DNA of 64,000 bases. Source: Stenotrophobium rhamnosiphilum (GTDB taxonomy: Bacteria; Pseudomonadota; Gammaproteobacteria; Nevskiales; Nevskiaceae). Location: positions 124,001-188,000 of the forward strand of contig NZ_QANS01000001.1 in assembly GCF_003052265.1 (NCBI RefSeq), read 5' to 3'. The position numbers were made by a program, and so were the translations under genes. Below are positions 7,260-15,807 of the stretch, piece after piece. Under the pieces are notes generated by a model. The model was given only the letters and a program-made list of their open reading frames with translations, was not told where the DNA came from and ran no database searches. How positions within the stretch are numbered: position 1 is the stretch's first letter; each line of letters starts with the position of its first letter.

Positions 7260-8173
7260 AACAAATCCCTCAACTGCAGCGCATAAGCACACAACCACCC
7301 ACACCCAATCGCTCCCAACAAATTCAGCAAAGCCCAAAAGCGATAACGCCTCGTCATGCTTTTCTGCGTGAGGGTGGAGAGAATAAAAGGACGGCGATCT
7401 GGTGGATTGCTGAGCACATGCAAATCCGGATCAAGGGATAGCTCAACGTGCTGTGCGCGCACGTGTTCGAGTGCGGCGCGGCGGGCGGCTTCCCACTCTT
7501 GCATGTCGATCTGGCCGTCGTTGTTGCTGTCGAAACGTTTAAGCAAGTTGTACTTATCGCGTTTCCATTCGCCCATGAGTTCGCTGACGTCGCGTGATTC
7601 GTTGAGATCGAGAATCGCGGTTTGTGTGCGGAACCAGCCGGTGGCGTAGAGCGGGGCGCCGATCAGGATTAATTTTTCGGTGTAGCGAAAGTCGCCAAAG
7701 CTGAGCCAGCCTGAGCCATCGGGCGGACGATGTGGGCGTCGCACCGGGCCGCTCCAACTGCGGCTCAGTGATGGGGTAACGCTGGCGTCGTCGGGATCAA
7801 CGATGCATTCGCCAGTGGGGTCGGCGAGCAAAAACAATTCGCCAGAGGTTTCTTCTTCAACCGTGCGCCAGTGATTATTTTTGCCGTTGCGGTCGCGCTC
7901 TTGCACGCGGAATGACCACCACGCGCACGGTGTGTCAGACAGTGGCGAGACAATTGGTGGGCCGGGCAATAGACGCGCATGGCCGTTCAGTTCTACATAG
8001 CCTTGTGCGGCAGAGCGGATCAAGGAAGATGGCGTGTCTTCCAGCAGGCGCGCGCGGTAGATGTACATGAAGCCAAGGCCGAGCAGCACGAGGCCGCCGA
8101 GCACCGTAATTAGCAACGCCAGTAGCAGGTGTCCGCTACTGGCGTTGAGTATGGCGTGCGTGAGTGCCGTCAA
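7256..8173 (-). CDS. GIDE-domain membrane protein with an EF-hand
   Basis: 305 residues starting at a TTG (8173) three bases after the lemA stop. A membrane helix occupies about residues 16-38 and another about 280-298, giving a cytosolic or periplasmic middle. Residues about 70-195 match the GIDE domain, named from the E3 ligase MUL1/GIDE but found without RING in bacteria: LSDTPCAWWSFRVQER, EETSGELFLLADPTG and FRYTEKLILIGAPLYATGWF. Residues 215-226 form a canonical EF-hand loop (DSNNDGQIDMQE), implying Ca2+ binding. LemA and GIDE genes are repeatedly neighbours in bacteria; the joint role is thought to be envelope-related but is unproven. Confidence 0.8.
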   Translation of the reverse strand: MTALTHAILNASSGHLLLALLITVLGGLVLLGLGFMYIYRARLLEDTPSSLIRSAAQGYVELNGHARLLPGPPIVSPLSDTPCAWWSFRVQERDRNGKNNHWRTVEEETSGELFLLADPTGECIVDPDDASVTPSLSRSWSGPVRRPHRPPDGSGWLSFGDFRYTEKLILIGAPLYATGWFRTQTAILDLNESRDVSELMGEWKRDKYNLLKRFDSNNDGQIDMQEWEAARRAALEHVRAQHVELSLDPDLHVLSNPPDRRPFILSTLTQKSMTRRYRFWALLNLLGAIGCGWLCAYALQLRDLF

Positions 8174-8176
8174 AGC

Positions 8177-8743
8177 TTAGCCGCGGAACAATGCGCCGAC
8201 GTCAACGTCACTCTTTTCTGCTGAGGTGAACTCCAGCAGCACGGCTGGTTTAAAACCAAAGAAGCGCGCAATGAAGACGTCTGGGAATTCTTCCAGTCGC
8301 ACGTTGTTGGCGTTGGCGGTTTCGTTGTAGAACTCGCGGCGGTCGCTGATGGCGTTTTCCAGTCCGGTGATGCGGCCCAGCAGGTGCTGGATGGATTGAT
8401 TGGCGCGCAGCTCAGGGTAGGCCTCAACCGTGGCGGTGATTTTGCCCAGACCTGCCGTGAGTGCAGTCTGCGCGGCACCAACACCTTTAACGTCGCCGTT
8501 CTGGCGGGCGCCGTCGGCGGCGGAGCGGGCGGCCATGACCTGAGACAGGGTTTCGCGCTCAAACTGCATGTATTGCTTGCAGGTTTCGACCAGCTTGGGC
8601 AGCTCGCTGTGGCGCTGCACCAGCAGGATGTCGATATTGCTCCAAGCCTTGCCGATGCCATGCTTGAGATTGACCAAACCGTTGTAAATAACGATGCCGT
8701 AGAGCACAGCCACTGCAATGGCGGCAAGCCAGATATACGTCAT
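8177..8743 (-). CDS. lemA: LemA-family protein
   Basis: 188 residues from the ATG at 8743, with AGGGGA six bases upstream; an ATG at 8749 is in frame but worse placed. One N-terminal membrane helix (YIWLAAIAVAVLYGIVIYNG, residues 3-22) is followed by a long helical bundle: LVNLKHGIGKAWSNIDILLVQRHSELPKLVETCKQYM, then FERETLSQVMAARSA, AYPELRANQSIQHLLGRI and FYNETANANN. These are diagnostic of LemA. LemA proteins are membrane-anchored with the bundle outside or in the cytosol depending on species; function is uncertain. It heads a unit with the GIDE protein. Confidence 0.9.
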   Translation of the reverse strand: MTYIWLAAIAVAVLYGIVIYNGLVNLKHGIGKAWSNIDILLVQRHSELPKLVETCKQYMQFERETLSQVMAARSAADGARQNGDVKGVGAAQTALTAGLGKITATVEAYPELRANQSIQHLLGRITGLENAISDRREFYNETANANNVRLEEFPDVFIARFFGFKPAVLLEFTSAEKSDVDVGALFRG

Positions 8744-8879
8744 AACCATCCCCTGAGTCCCTGAATCGATGCTTTTTTGATAGGCAAAGGATGAAGGAAA
8801 TGGAACCTGCGCGCTACCATAGCGTCTGAAGTGACTGAGTCCGCGTATCCCACGCGTCAAAATTGAACAAAGGTGTCCT

Positions 8880-9890
8880 GTGCGCAAGTCGTTTTTGTGG
8901 TTTGTACCGCTGATCTCCGCCCTCCTGCTGCTGTCTGGTTGCACCGGACTTGGCGCGATCAATTCGCTGACCTCGAATGAGGGTTATCACGTCACCAGCA
9001 ATCTCCAGTACGACCGCGTCACTGGCGAAGCCCTGGATGTGTACAACTTTCCTCAGGCGCAGAACGCGCCAGTCGTCGTATTTTTCTACGGCGGCCGCTG
9101 GACCACGGGCACCAAGGAAGAATACAAATTTGTTGGTCAGGCGCTGACTGCGCAGGGCTTCGTCGTGGTGATTGCGGACTACCGCAAATATCCGCAGGTG
9201 CGTTTCCCGGCTTTTGTGCAGGACGGTGCCAAGGCAGTGAAATGGACGCGTGAAAACGTTCAGAAATTTGGCGGCGATCCAAGCAAGATTTTCGTGATGG
9301 GCCATTCTTCCGGCGCGCACATCGCAGCGATGCTGGCGCTGAACGATAGCTATCTCAAAGCCGTGGGTGGCAACCGCAGCTGGCTCAAAGGCATGATCGG
9401 CCTGGCTGGTCCTTATGACTTTATGCCGCTGACGGCACCAGATATGCGTGACATGTTTGGTCCATCGGATCGTTATGAACAGTCGCAGCCGATTCTGTTT
9501 GTTGATGGCCAGAATCCGCCGATGTTGTTGTTGGCTGCAGAAGACGACGAAGTGGTGCTGATCAAGAACACGCGCAACCTTTCACGCGCCGTGGCCAAAG
9601 CAGGCGGCCCCGTTGAAACGCTGACTTATCCCAAAGTGAGCTGCCCGGCTTTTAACAGCCATAGCTGTATTTTGGCGACCATTTCTACACCGCTGCGTAA
9701 GCAGTCGGATGTGCTGGCAGGCATCAGCGAATTCATTAAGCGTCGCGCCAGCGGTGTGGGTGCGGTGGCACCGATTCTGCCGAATGCCGTGCAGACGATT
9801 CCGGAAAATCAGGCCATCCCTGTTAATCAGGCTCCTTTGATTGTGGAAGACATGCCGCCGGTTGGAGAACCAACGCCGGTGACTCCGTGA
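8880..9890 (+). CDS. Alpha/beta-hydrolase lipoprotein (esterase/lipase-like)
   Basis: 336 residues from a GTG at 8880 (AAAGGTGT upstream). The signal ends in a lipobox LLSGC with Cys21, so it should be lipidated. The hydrolase fold has an HGG-like oxyanion motif altered to FFYGGRW (69-74) and the nucleophile elbow GHSSG with Ser143, followed by EDDEV for the acid. It resembles the BD-FAE/carboxylesterase group acting on short-chain esters. The C-terminal 50 residues are proline-rich and probably disordered. The stop overlaps the next GTG by four bases, so it is coupled to the gamma-carbonic anhydrase gene. Confidence 0.85.
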   Translation: MRKSFLWFVPLISALLLLSGCTGLGAINSLTSNEGYHVTSNLQYDRVTGEALDVYNFPQAQNAPVVVFFYGGRWTTGTKEEYKFVGQALTAQGFVVVIADYRKYPQVRFPAFVQDGAKAVKWTRENVQKFGGDPSKIFVMGHSSGAHIAAMLALNDSYLKAVGGNRSWLKGMIGLAGPYDFMPLTAPDMRDMFGPSDRYEQSQPILFVDGQNPPMLLLAAEDDEVVLIKNTRNLSRAVAKAGGPVETLTYPKVSCPAFNSHSCILATISTPLRKQSDVLAGISEFIKRRASGVGAVAPILPNAVQTIPENQAIPVNQAPLIVEDMPPVGEPTPVTP

Positions 9891-10417
9891 TCCGATCGTT
9901 TCAGAACATCACGCCCAAGCTAGCACCGGGTGTTTATGTTGATGAATCGGCGCAGGTGATTGGCGATGTCACGCTGGGGGAAGATGCCTCAGTGTGGCCG
10001 CTGACGGTGGTGCGTGGTGACGTCAACAAGATCACTATCGGCGCGCGTACCAACATACAGGACAACTGCTGCCTCCACGTGACCCACGATGGTCCGTACA
10101 CACCCGGTGGCGTTGAGCTAATCATTGGCGAAGAAGTCACCGTGGGGCATGCGGTGATGTTGCACGCTTGCACTATTGGCGATCGTTGCTTGATCGGCAT
10201 GGGCGCCATCTTGTTGGATCGCGTGGTGTTGGAAGACGAATGTTTTGTCGCGGCGGGTTCGATCGTGTCGCCGGGCAAACGCCTCAAGGGCGGTTGGCTT
10301 TATCGCGGCACGCCAGCTGTGGCAGTGCGCGAGCTTACGGAAGCAGAACGCGATAATCTTCGTTATTCAGCGGCGCATTACGTGCGGCTAAAAAATAAAT
10401 ATCTCGCGAGCGCATGA
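9887..10417 (+). CDS. Gamma-carbonic anhydrase family protein (YrdA-like)
   Basis: 176 residues from a GTG overlapping the preceding stop (GTGA). Left-handed beta-helix hexapeptide repeats run through most of the protein (VIGDVTLGEDASVWPLTVVRGDV, then TIGARTNIQDNCCLHVTH, VGHAVMLHACTIGDRCLIGMGAILLDRV). The three metal-ligand histidines are present in CLHVTH and VGHAVMLHAC. Family members bind zinc or iron as trimers and some hydrate CO2; many bacterial ones are untested. It overlaps the HMG-CoA lyase gene by four bases. Confidence 0.9.
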   Translation: MIRSFQNITPKLAPGVYVDESAQVIGDVTLGEDASVWPLTVVRGDVNKITIGARTNIQDNCCLHVTHDGPYTPGGVELIIGEEVTVGHAVMLHACTIGDRCLIGMGAILLDRVVLEDECFVAAGSIVSPGKRLKGGWLYRGTPAVAVRELTEAERDNLRYSAAHYVRLKNKYLASA

Positions 10418-11301
10418 AGCCATACGTCAAAGTAGTTGAAGTCGGACCCCGTGACGGTCTGCAAAACGAAAAGCAATTAGTCCCCGCAGCAACCAAGATC
10501 GAATTGATCCAGCGCCTTGCTGATGCAGGACTGCCTGTTGTTGAAGCCACTAGCTTCGTCAGCCCCAAGTGGGTGCCGCAAATGGCGGACGCAGACGAAG
10601 TGCTCGCAGGCATTCGTCGCAAAGCAGGTGTGAGCTATCCAGTGCTGGTGCCGAACGTGCAGGGCCTTGAGCGCGCGTTTGCGGCAGGCGTTGAAGAGAT
10701 CGCTGTATTCACCGCGGCTTCCAGCGCATTCACGCAGAAAAATATTAATGCGACGGTTGAAGAATCGCTGGCGCGTCTTGCGCCAGTGATTGAGCAGGCC
10801 TTGGCCAAGAACGTCAAAGTCCGTGCTTATGTTTCCACCGCGCTCGGTTGCCCGTATCAGGGCGATGTGCCGGTATCAGAAGTAGTACGAGTCACCAAGG
10901 CTTTGGTGGATCAAGGCGTCTATGAAATCTCATTAGGTGACACGATCGGTGTCGGCACACCTAAGAAAGCGCGCGAAATGTTGCGCGCCTGCGCCGATGC
11001 GGTTGGCATGGACAAGCTCGCGGCCCACTTCCACGACACGCGAGGTCAGGCGCTGGCCAATGTGCTGGCTTGCCTTGAAGAAGGCGTCCGCGTGGTTGAT
11101 GCCTCAGTGTCCGGCCTAGGCGGTTGTCCCTACGCAAATGGTGCCAGCGGCAATCTGGCGACCGAAGATTTGATCTATATGCTTCACGGTATGGGATTTG
11201 AGACCGGCGTTAATCTGGATGCCTTGGTCGATACAGCCGTGTGGATGTCCGGTCAGCTTGATCGCTTACCTGCCAGTAAACTCGCTCGCGTCAAAAGATA
11301 G
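10414..11301 (+). CDS. Hydroxymethylglutaryl-CoA lyase
   Basis: 295 residues, ATG overlapping the previous stop. DRE-TIM barrel metalloenzyme: VEVGPRDGLQNEK at 9-21 (metal and substrate binding), EATSFVSPKWVPQMAD, FHDTRGQALAN with metal-ligand histidines, and the loop GLGGCPYANGASGN carrying the catalytic cysteine. It cleaves HMG-CoA to acetyl-CoA and acetoacetate, the last step of leucine degradation. The next two genes encode a CoA-transferase that can activate acetoacetate, so the three form a coherent pathway end. Length is standard. Confidence 0.95.
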   Translation: MKPYVKVVEVGPRDGLQNEKQLVPAATKIELIQRLADAGLPVVEATSFVSPKWVPQMADADEVLAGIRRKAGVSYPVLVPNVQGLERAFAAGVEEIAVFTAASSAFTQKNINATVEESLARLAPVIEQALAKNVKVRAYVSTALGCPYQGDVPVSEVVRVTKALVDQGVYEISLGDTIGVGTPKKAREMLRACADAVGMDKLAAHFHDTRGQALANVLACLEEGVRVVDASVSGLGGCPYANGASGNLATEDLIYMLHGMGFETGVNLDALVDTAVWMSGQLDRLPASKLARVKR

Positions 11302-11335
11302 GTAAAATCGCGGCCTCGTTAAAGGGGAGCACGCC

Positions 11336-12034
11336 GTGAATAAGATCTATCCCAGCGCCGCAGAGGCGTTGGCCGATGTTGTTGCAGATGGGCAAACGCT
11401 GGCTGTAGGTGGTTTCGGTCTCTGTGGTATTCCTGAAGCCTTGATCGCTGCGCTACGCGACAGCGGCAAAAAAAATCTCACCGTAATTTCCAACAACGCA
11501 GGCGTCGATGGCTTTGGCCTCGGCATGTTGTTGAATACGCGTCAGATCAAAAAAATGATTTCGTCCTACGTCGGCGAGAACAAAGAATTTGAACGCCAAT
11601 ATTTGGCAGGCGAGTTGGAACTCGAATTCACACCACAAGGCACGCTCGCAGAAAAACTGCGCGCTGGTGGTGCAGGCATCCCAGCGTTCTTCACCAAGAC
11701 GGGCTACGGCACCATCGTTGCTGAAGGCAAAGAAACGCGCGTGTTTGAGGGCGATCATTACGTGATGGAACGTAGCCTGCGTGCTGATATTTCATTAGTG
11801 AAAGCGTGGAAGGCCGATACCTCTGGCAATCTCGTTTTTCGCAAAACCGCACGCAACTTCAATCCGATGGTGGCTACGGCGGGTCGCATCACGATTGCGG
11901 AAGCAGAAGAGATTGTGCCGGTGGGTTCGCTTGATCCAGACAACATTCACACGCCGGGAATTTTCGTGCAGCGCTTGGTGCTGAATGCGAATCCGGAAAA
12001 ACGTATTGAACAGAAAACGATGAGGAAAGCGTAA
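11336..12034 (+). CDS. scoA: 3-oxoacid CoA-transferase, subunit A
   Basis: 232 residues from a GTG with AAAGGGGAG eight bases upstream. Contains the CoA-binding loop [14 protein letters not shown] near residues 23-36 and [12 protein letters not shown], both typical of the alpha subunit of succinyl-CoA:3-oxoacid CoA-transferase. With subunit B it transfers CoA from succinyl-CoA to acetoacetate in the cytosol. A 1-base overlap (TAATG) couples it to subunit B. Its place behind HMG-CoA lyase supports acetoacetate as substrate; acetate/butyrate-type transferases are a less likely alternative. Confidence 0.92.
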   Translation: MNKIYPSAAEALADVVADGQTLAVGGFGLCGIPEALIAALRDSGKKNLTVISNNAGVDGFGLGMLLNTRQIKKMISSYVGENKEFERQYLAGELELEFTPQGTLAEKLRAGGAGIPAFFTKTGYGTIVAEGKETRVFEGDHYVMERSLRADISLVKAWKADTSGNLVFRKTARNFNPMVATAGRITIAEAEEIVPVGSLDPDNIHTPGIFVQRLVLNANPEKRIEQKTMRKA

Positions 12035-12663
12035 TGGCCTGGAACCGTGATGAGATGGCTCAACGCGCGGCAGGTGAATTGCGCGATGGCTTTTATGTGA
12101 ACTTGGGAATTGGTTTGCCGACGCTGGTCGCAAACTTTATTCCTGAAGGCATGGACGTGTGGTTGCAGAGCGAAAATGGTTTGCTCGGCATTGGTCCGTT
12201 TCCAGGTGAAGATGAAGTTGATGCTGATTTGATCAATGCCGGCAAACAAACCATCACCACAGTACCGGGCAGTGCCTTTTTCAGCAGCGCAGATTCCTTT
12301 GCGATGATTCGCGGCGGCCACGTCAATCTGTCGATTCTCGGCGCGATGCAGGTCACCGACACTGGCGACATCGCCAACTGGATGATCCCGGGCAAGATGG
12401 TCAAAGGCATGGGCGGTGCGATGGATCTGGTCGCAGGCGTCAAACGCGTCATCGTCCTTATGGAGCATACGGCCAAGGGTGGTGAGCATAAAATCCTCAC
12501 AAAGTGCACGCTGCCACTGACGGGCCTCAAGGTCGTCAACCGCATCATCACCGAGCTTTGTGTGTTGGATGTGACGCCGATGGGGCTTAAGCTAGTGGAG
12601 TTGGCACCGGGCGTAACGGCCCAAGAAGTGCGCGAAAAGACCGGCGCACCGGTCATCGCTTAA
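12034..12663 (+). CDS. scoB: 3-oxoacid CoA-transferase, subunit B
   Basis: 209 residues. The catalytic glutamate is Glu47 in [15 protein letters not shown], which forms the covalent CoA-thioester intermediate. [15 protein letters not shown] and [28 protein letters not shown] are further family signatures. It pairs with subunit A, overlapping by one base. Length matches free-standing bacterial beta subunits (about 210 residues). Confidence 0.93.
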   Translation: MAWNRDEMAQRAAGELRDGFYVNLGIGLPTLVANFIPEGMDVWLQSENGLLGIGPFPGEDEVDADLINAGKQTITTVPGSAFFSSADSFAMIRGGHVNLSILGAMQVTDTGDIANWMIPGKMVKGMGGAMDLVAGVKRVIVLMEHTAKGGEHKILTKCTLPLTGLKVVNRIITELCVLDVTPMGLKLVELAPGVTAQEVREKTGAPVIA

Positions 12664-12689
12664 AAATTCAGATATAGGGAAGAACAGGT

Positions 12690-13442
12690 ATGACCAAAAA
12701 ACTCGTGCTGCTGCGCCATGGCCAGAGCCAGTGGAATCTCGACAACCGTTTCACCGGTTGGGTGGATGTGGATATCACCGAGCAGGGCCGCGCTGAAGCG
12801 CAGAACGCCGGCAAGCTGATGCGCGATGAAGGCCTGATGTTTGATGTGGCCCACACCTCCGTTCTCAAGCGCGCCATCAACACGCAGCACACCGCACTGG
12901 CCGAAATGGATCAGCTGTGGATTCCGGTGAACAAGAGCTGGCGTTTGAATGAGCGTCACTACGGCGCACTGCAAGGTCTCGATAAATCCGAAACCACCGC
13001 CAAGTACGGCGAAGCGCAGGTCAAAGTGTGGCGTCGTTCGTATGACATTCCACCTCCGACAATGGATGAGAACGACGGCGGCCACCCACGCTTTGATCGT
13101 CGTTACAGCAAGCTCGATGCAACGGCATTGCCGGGCACCGAGTCACTCGCAACCACACTCGACCGCGTGTTGCCTTACTGGCACGACGCAATTGCCCCGC
13201 AGCTCAAAGCAGGTCAAACCGTTTTGGTAACAGCACACGGCAACTCACTGCGCGCGCTGTACAAGTACCTCAACAACATCGCTAACGATCAGATTGTTGA
13301 ACTCAACATTCCGACCGGCATTCCTTTGTTGTTTGAACTGCACGACAACCTGTCAGTGAAAAACTTCCGCTACCTCGGTGATCCAGAGGCTGCGAAGAAA
13401 GCTGCTGAGGCTGTGGCGAATCAGGCTAAGTCGGCTAAGTAA
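12690..13442 (+). CDS. gpmA: 2,3-bisphosphoglycerate-dependent phosphoglycerate mutase
   Basis: 250 residues, ATG at 12690 with AGGGAAG upstream. The phospho-acceptor histidine is His10 in [10 protein letters not shown]. Further histidine-phosphatase-fold motifs are [28 protein letters not shown], the second histidine in [11 protein letters not shown], and [12 protein letters not shown]. It interconverts 3- and 2-phosphoglycerate in glycolysis and gluconeogenesis. It is probably its own transcription unit, ended by the strong hairpin at 13458-13494. Confidence 0.96.
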   Translation: MTKKLVLLRHGQSQWNLDNRFTGWVDVDITEQGRAEAQNAGKLMRDEGLMFDVAHTSVLKRAINTQHTALAEMDQLWIPVNKSWRLNERHYGALQGLDKSETTAKYGEAQVKVWRRSYDIPPPTMDENDGGHPRFDRRYSKLDATALPGTESLATTLDRVLPYWHDAIAPQLKAGQTVLVTAHGNSLRALYKYLNNIANDQIVELNIPTGIPLLFELHDNLSVKNFRYLGDPEAAKKAAEAVANQAKSAK

Positions 13443-13457
13443 GTTTTCGGTTTGTAA

Positions 13458-13494
13458 AAAAGCCGCGCAATCAGCAGATTGCGCGGCTTTTTTT
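13458..13494 (+). terminator. Rho-independent terminator after gpmA
   Basis: AAAGCCGCGCAATC pairs with GATTGCGCGGCTTT around an AGCA loop, followed by a run of T. A GC-rich 11-bp core and T-tract make this a strong intrinsic terminator. Confidence 0.9.
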
Positions 13495-13596
13495 ATGAAA
13501 GTTGTCTGTTTTTCGAGGGGCGAGGCTATAAAAATTTGGACGTTTTGTGAGCGGAGGGATAGCATCAAGGCATAAATATAAAAGGGAGGAGTCGAT

Positions 13597-14280
13597 ATGC
13601 TTAAGTTAATGCTGCGTGCAGGTTTGATGTTGGCGACATTAGGTGCGACAGGTGTGGTGCAGGCCGGTGGTTATCCCAATTCAGGAATGGTGATTGGCGC
13701 CGCACAGTTGGCGGATCAGAGCATTCTTGTGCTGCCATTGCCAAACCTGACTGCTGCTAATTCTCTGCTGGTGCAGTTGGGGCTACAGAAGATTTCGCAA
13801 CCGGCTATATACGTGGCTCCAGGGGCCAGCAAGGCAGTCGCCATTTCGCTTGATTGTGCGCAGACGGAATTAACGGGGAGTCCTCCCTATTCGCTCTTTC
13901 AGCAATTTGTAGCTTCGGGCAAGGGTTCTGATGGCGTGACATACGGCATTCACATGACCGGTTTTCAACTCGAGAGTGGTGGTTATTTCCCGGGTTATCC
14001 ATTCAGCTATCTGGTTCTCTCGCCCGCAATGCGCGTCAATCTCCCAGCAAGCGTTGTCAGTGCCGTTAGTCTTGTCGATCTGCAGTTGATGACTGTATAT
14101 GGAAGATTGGCGTATCTCGGAGCTGAGCAAATCGGGCAAAGTGCTTCAGTTAATGTAACGGTTTCGACCCATGTTGCCGCGACTCGTACAAAGACCAATA
14201 GCTGCGGAGTACTGTACGGTTCTTCCGATCCTTGGGTGCAGACTGGACTGTTCGCTTTGGTTGGCACTAGCCTTCCTTAG
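13597..14280 (+). CDS. Secreted protein of unknown function
   Basis: 227 residues, ATG at 13597 with AAAGGGAGGAG upstream, an excellent ribosome site. A Sec signal peptide is clear (MLKLMLRAGLMLATLGATG, cleavage likely after VQA near 23). The mature part is rich in small and hydrophobic residues in short strand-like stretches, with only two cysteines (CAQTELTG and NSCGVLYG), which could form a disulfide. No known domain recognised. It stands alone between two intrinsic terminators, so it is likely monocistronic. Periplasmic or extracellular by inference. Confidence 0.7.
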   Translation: MLKLMLRAGLMLATLGATGVVQAGGYPNSGMVIGAAQLADQSILVLPLPNLTAANSLLVQLGLQKISQPAIYVAPGASKAVAISLDCAQTELTGSPPYSLFQQFVASGKGSDGVTYGIHMTGFQLESGGYFPGYPFSYLVLSPAMRVNLPASVVSAVSLVDLQLMTVYGRLAYLGAEQIGQSASVNVTVSTHVAATRTKTNSCGVLYGSSDPWVQTGLFALVGTSLP

Positions 14281-14300
14281 CATCTTTATTTCAGTAATGA

Positions 14301-14335
14301 ACACCGCGTGATGAAGAATCACGCGGTGTTTTTTG
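14301..14335. terminator. Bidirectional terminator between secreted protein and msrA
   Basis: ACACCGCGTGAT pairs with the ATCACGCGGTGT arm around GAAGA, followed by six T. It lies between convergent genes: the stop of the plus-strand gene at 14280 and of msrA at 14338. Confidence 0.88.
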
Positions 14336-14337
14336 TT

Positions 14338-15027
14338 TCACCGAACTTCGACGTAAAGCTTCGGAAACTGCTCCTTCAAATTCGCAACCTTAGGCCGGTC
14401 ATGCATCACGATGTAAGGCTCGTAAGGATGGAGCCGCACGTAGTTCTGGTGATAATCCTCTGCTGTATAAAACTTGGTCAGTGGACTCAGCTGCGTGACG
14501 ATGGGTGTGCGAAATGTTTTGGCGGTATTGAGTTGTTGGATATACGCCGCTGCAATGCGTTGTTGATCAGGATCGCTAAACCAAATCGCTGAACGATATT
14601 GCGTGCCGGTGTCTGGGCCTTGGCGATTGAGTTGTGTGGGATCGTGCGCCACTGAGAAGAACACGCGTAGCAATTGTCCGAGTGAAATCTTCGCGGGGTC
14701 ATAAACCACTTGTACGGATTCGGCGTGGCCGGTATCTCCATCGCTGACCTTGTCATAGCGTGCATTTGCGGCGCTGCCGCCGGCGTAACCCGAGGTGGCG
14801 CTGATCACGCCATTCACATGGCGATACACAGCCTCCACGCCCCAGAAGCAACCGCCTGAAAGCACGATGCTGGCCTTGCCGGATGTCGCAGAAAGCGCTG
14901 CGTCAGTCGTGGGTTCTGCAACGGGAAGTGTGGCGGCTTGTGAGATACCGCAGGCAGATAGTGAAACTGCCGAAGCAATCAGAAGAAGGCGAGCACGACG
15001 TGCCAATGCAAAGGAAGAAAATCTCAT
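14338..15027 (-). CDS. msrA: Peptide methionine-S-sulfoxide reductase, lipoprotein form
   Basis: 229 residues from the ATG at 15027 (CGGAG nine bases upstream); a GTG at 15051 is in frame but less likely. The catalytic motif is SGGCFWGVEAVYRHVNGV, with the active cysteine. Further motifs are TSGYAGG, GDTGHAESVQVVYDP, and QGPDTGTQYRSAIW. The N terminus is a lipoprotein signal with lipobox LSAC and Cys26, so the enzyme should act in the periplasm, attached to a membrane. There it would reduce methionine-S-sulfoxide in envelope proteins. Most MsrA are cytosolic. Confidence 0.93.
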   Translation of the reverse strand: MRFSSFALARRARLLLIASAVSLSACGISQAATLPVAEPTTDAALSATSGKASIVLSGGCFWGVEAVYRHVNGVISATSGYAGGSAANARYDKVSDGDTGHAESVQVVYDPAKISLGQLLRVFFSVAHDPTQLNRQGPDTGTQYRSAIWFSDPDQQRIAAAYIQQLNTAKTFRTPIVTQLSPLTKFYTAEDYHQNYVRLHPYEPYIVMHDRPKVANLKEQFPKLYVEVR

Positions 15028-15139
15028 GGACAAACTCCGCAGGTAAATCACCAGTGCAATCTACGCCATCACGTCTGCATGATGGGGCTGTGCACTCATG
15101 ATTTGTACGCGCGGATATGAAATGCGGATGCTGAGGACG

Positions 15140-15664
15140 TTAACCGGGGCGTGTGACGACTTGTGGCGCGTCGTTGTTATCGATCAGGCCATGGCGCAAC
15201 AGCCAAGCGCGGCCATCTTCTGCATCGCGCTCAAACCATGCTTGTGCGCTACCGAGTAGAAAGGTGTAGCCCCAGGCATCCATATCGGTGAACAGCTGCG
15301 CTTGTGAGAAGCCATCAAGGCGCATAGCGAGCAGTGCTTGCAGATAGCACACACCAACTTCTTCGATGTCATCACCTTTGGCATCCGTATGCAGCGCCGT
15401 GCGGCGGGCTTCGTCCATGCAAATAAAGTGACAAGCTTCATGCAGGGCTGAATGCACGGGAGTGTCGGCACGCAGGTAAAGAATATTGCCAATCAAACCG
15501 GCTTCACGTTCACCCCAATAGCTACCGGGAATTTCGGCGCCATCTGCAACATCTGCAATCTGCAAGCCATAAGGCTGCAACAAGTTTTGCAGCGCCGCCG
15601 ACGGCAACGCCGAAATGGGCGTGACATCGGGATCAACAGCAGTGGTCGTTGGTTCGGAAATCAT
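15140..15664 (-). CDS. HExxH-motif protein of unknown function
   Basis: 174 residues, ATG at 15664. A potential zinc-protease motif HEACH lies at residues 75-79 in VHSALHEACHFICMDE, followed by two acidic runs (DAKGDDIEEVGVCYLQALL). The C-terminal part is helical (AWGYTFLLGSAQAWFERDAEDGRAWLLRHG). No signal peptide, so probably cytosolic. It resembles short conserved gammaproteobacterial proteins with a metallopeptidase-like motif, but I cannot name a family. HEACH is consistent with a zincin helix; peptidase activity is only a possibility. Confidence 0.7.
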   Translation of the reverse strand: MISEPTTTAVDPDVTPISALPSAALQNLLQPYGLQIADVADGAEIPGSYWGEREAGLIGNILYLRADTPVHSALHEACHFICMDEARRTALHTDAKGDDIEEVGVCYLQALLAMRLDGFSQAQLFTDMDAWGYTFLLGSAQAWFERDAEDGRAWLLRHGLIDNNDAPQVVTRPG

Positions 15665-15702
15665 TTGTAGAGTTTACCGCTTCAGCATGCGATCACTGAA
15701 GT

Positions 15703-15767
15703 GTAGGGTGCGCTGTGCGCACGCGTTCTCGCGCCATGAAGAACCGCGTGCGCACAGCGCACCCTAC
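15703..15767. repeat. BIME/REP-like paired palindrome, subtype B
   Basis: 65 bp, starting GTAGGGTGCGCTGTGCGCACGCG and ending CGCACAGCGCACCCTAC. Outer ends match subtype B at 4961-5027. It lies in the promoter space of the DUF2238 gene, about 40 bases upstream of its start codon. Confidence 0.75.
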
Positions 15768-15807
15768 GGTTATATTCTTCGACTAATACCAGACGGAATT
15801 GAAGCTT

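Noticed and set aside
7260-7337. Longer start for the small membrane protein after GIDE
   Set aside because: It would use a TTG deep inside the GIDE C terminus. The TTG overlapping the GIDE stop has a GAGGG site at proper spacing, though the choice is not certain.
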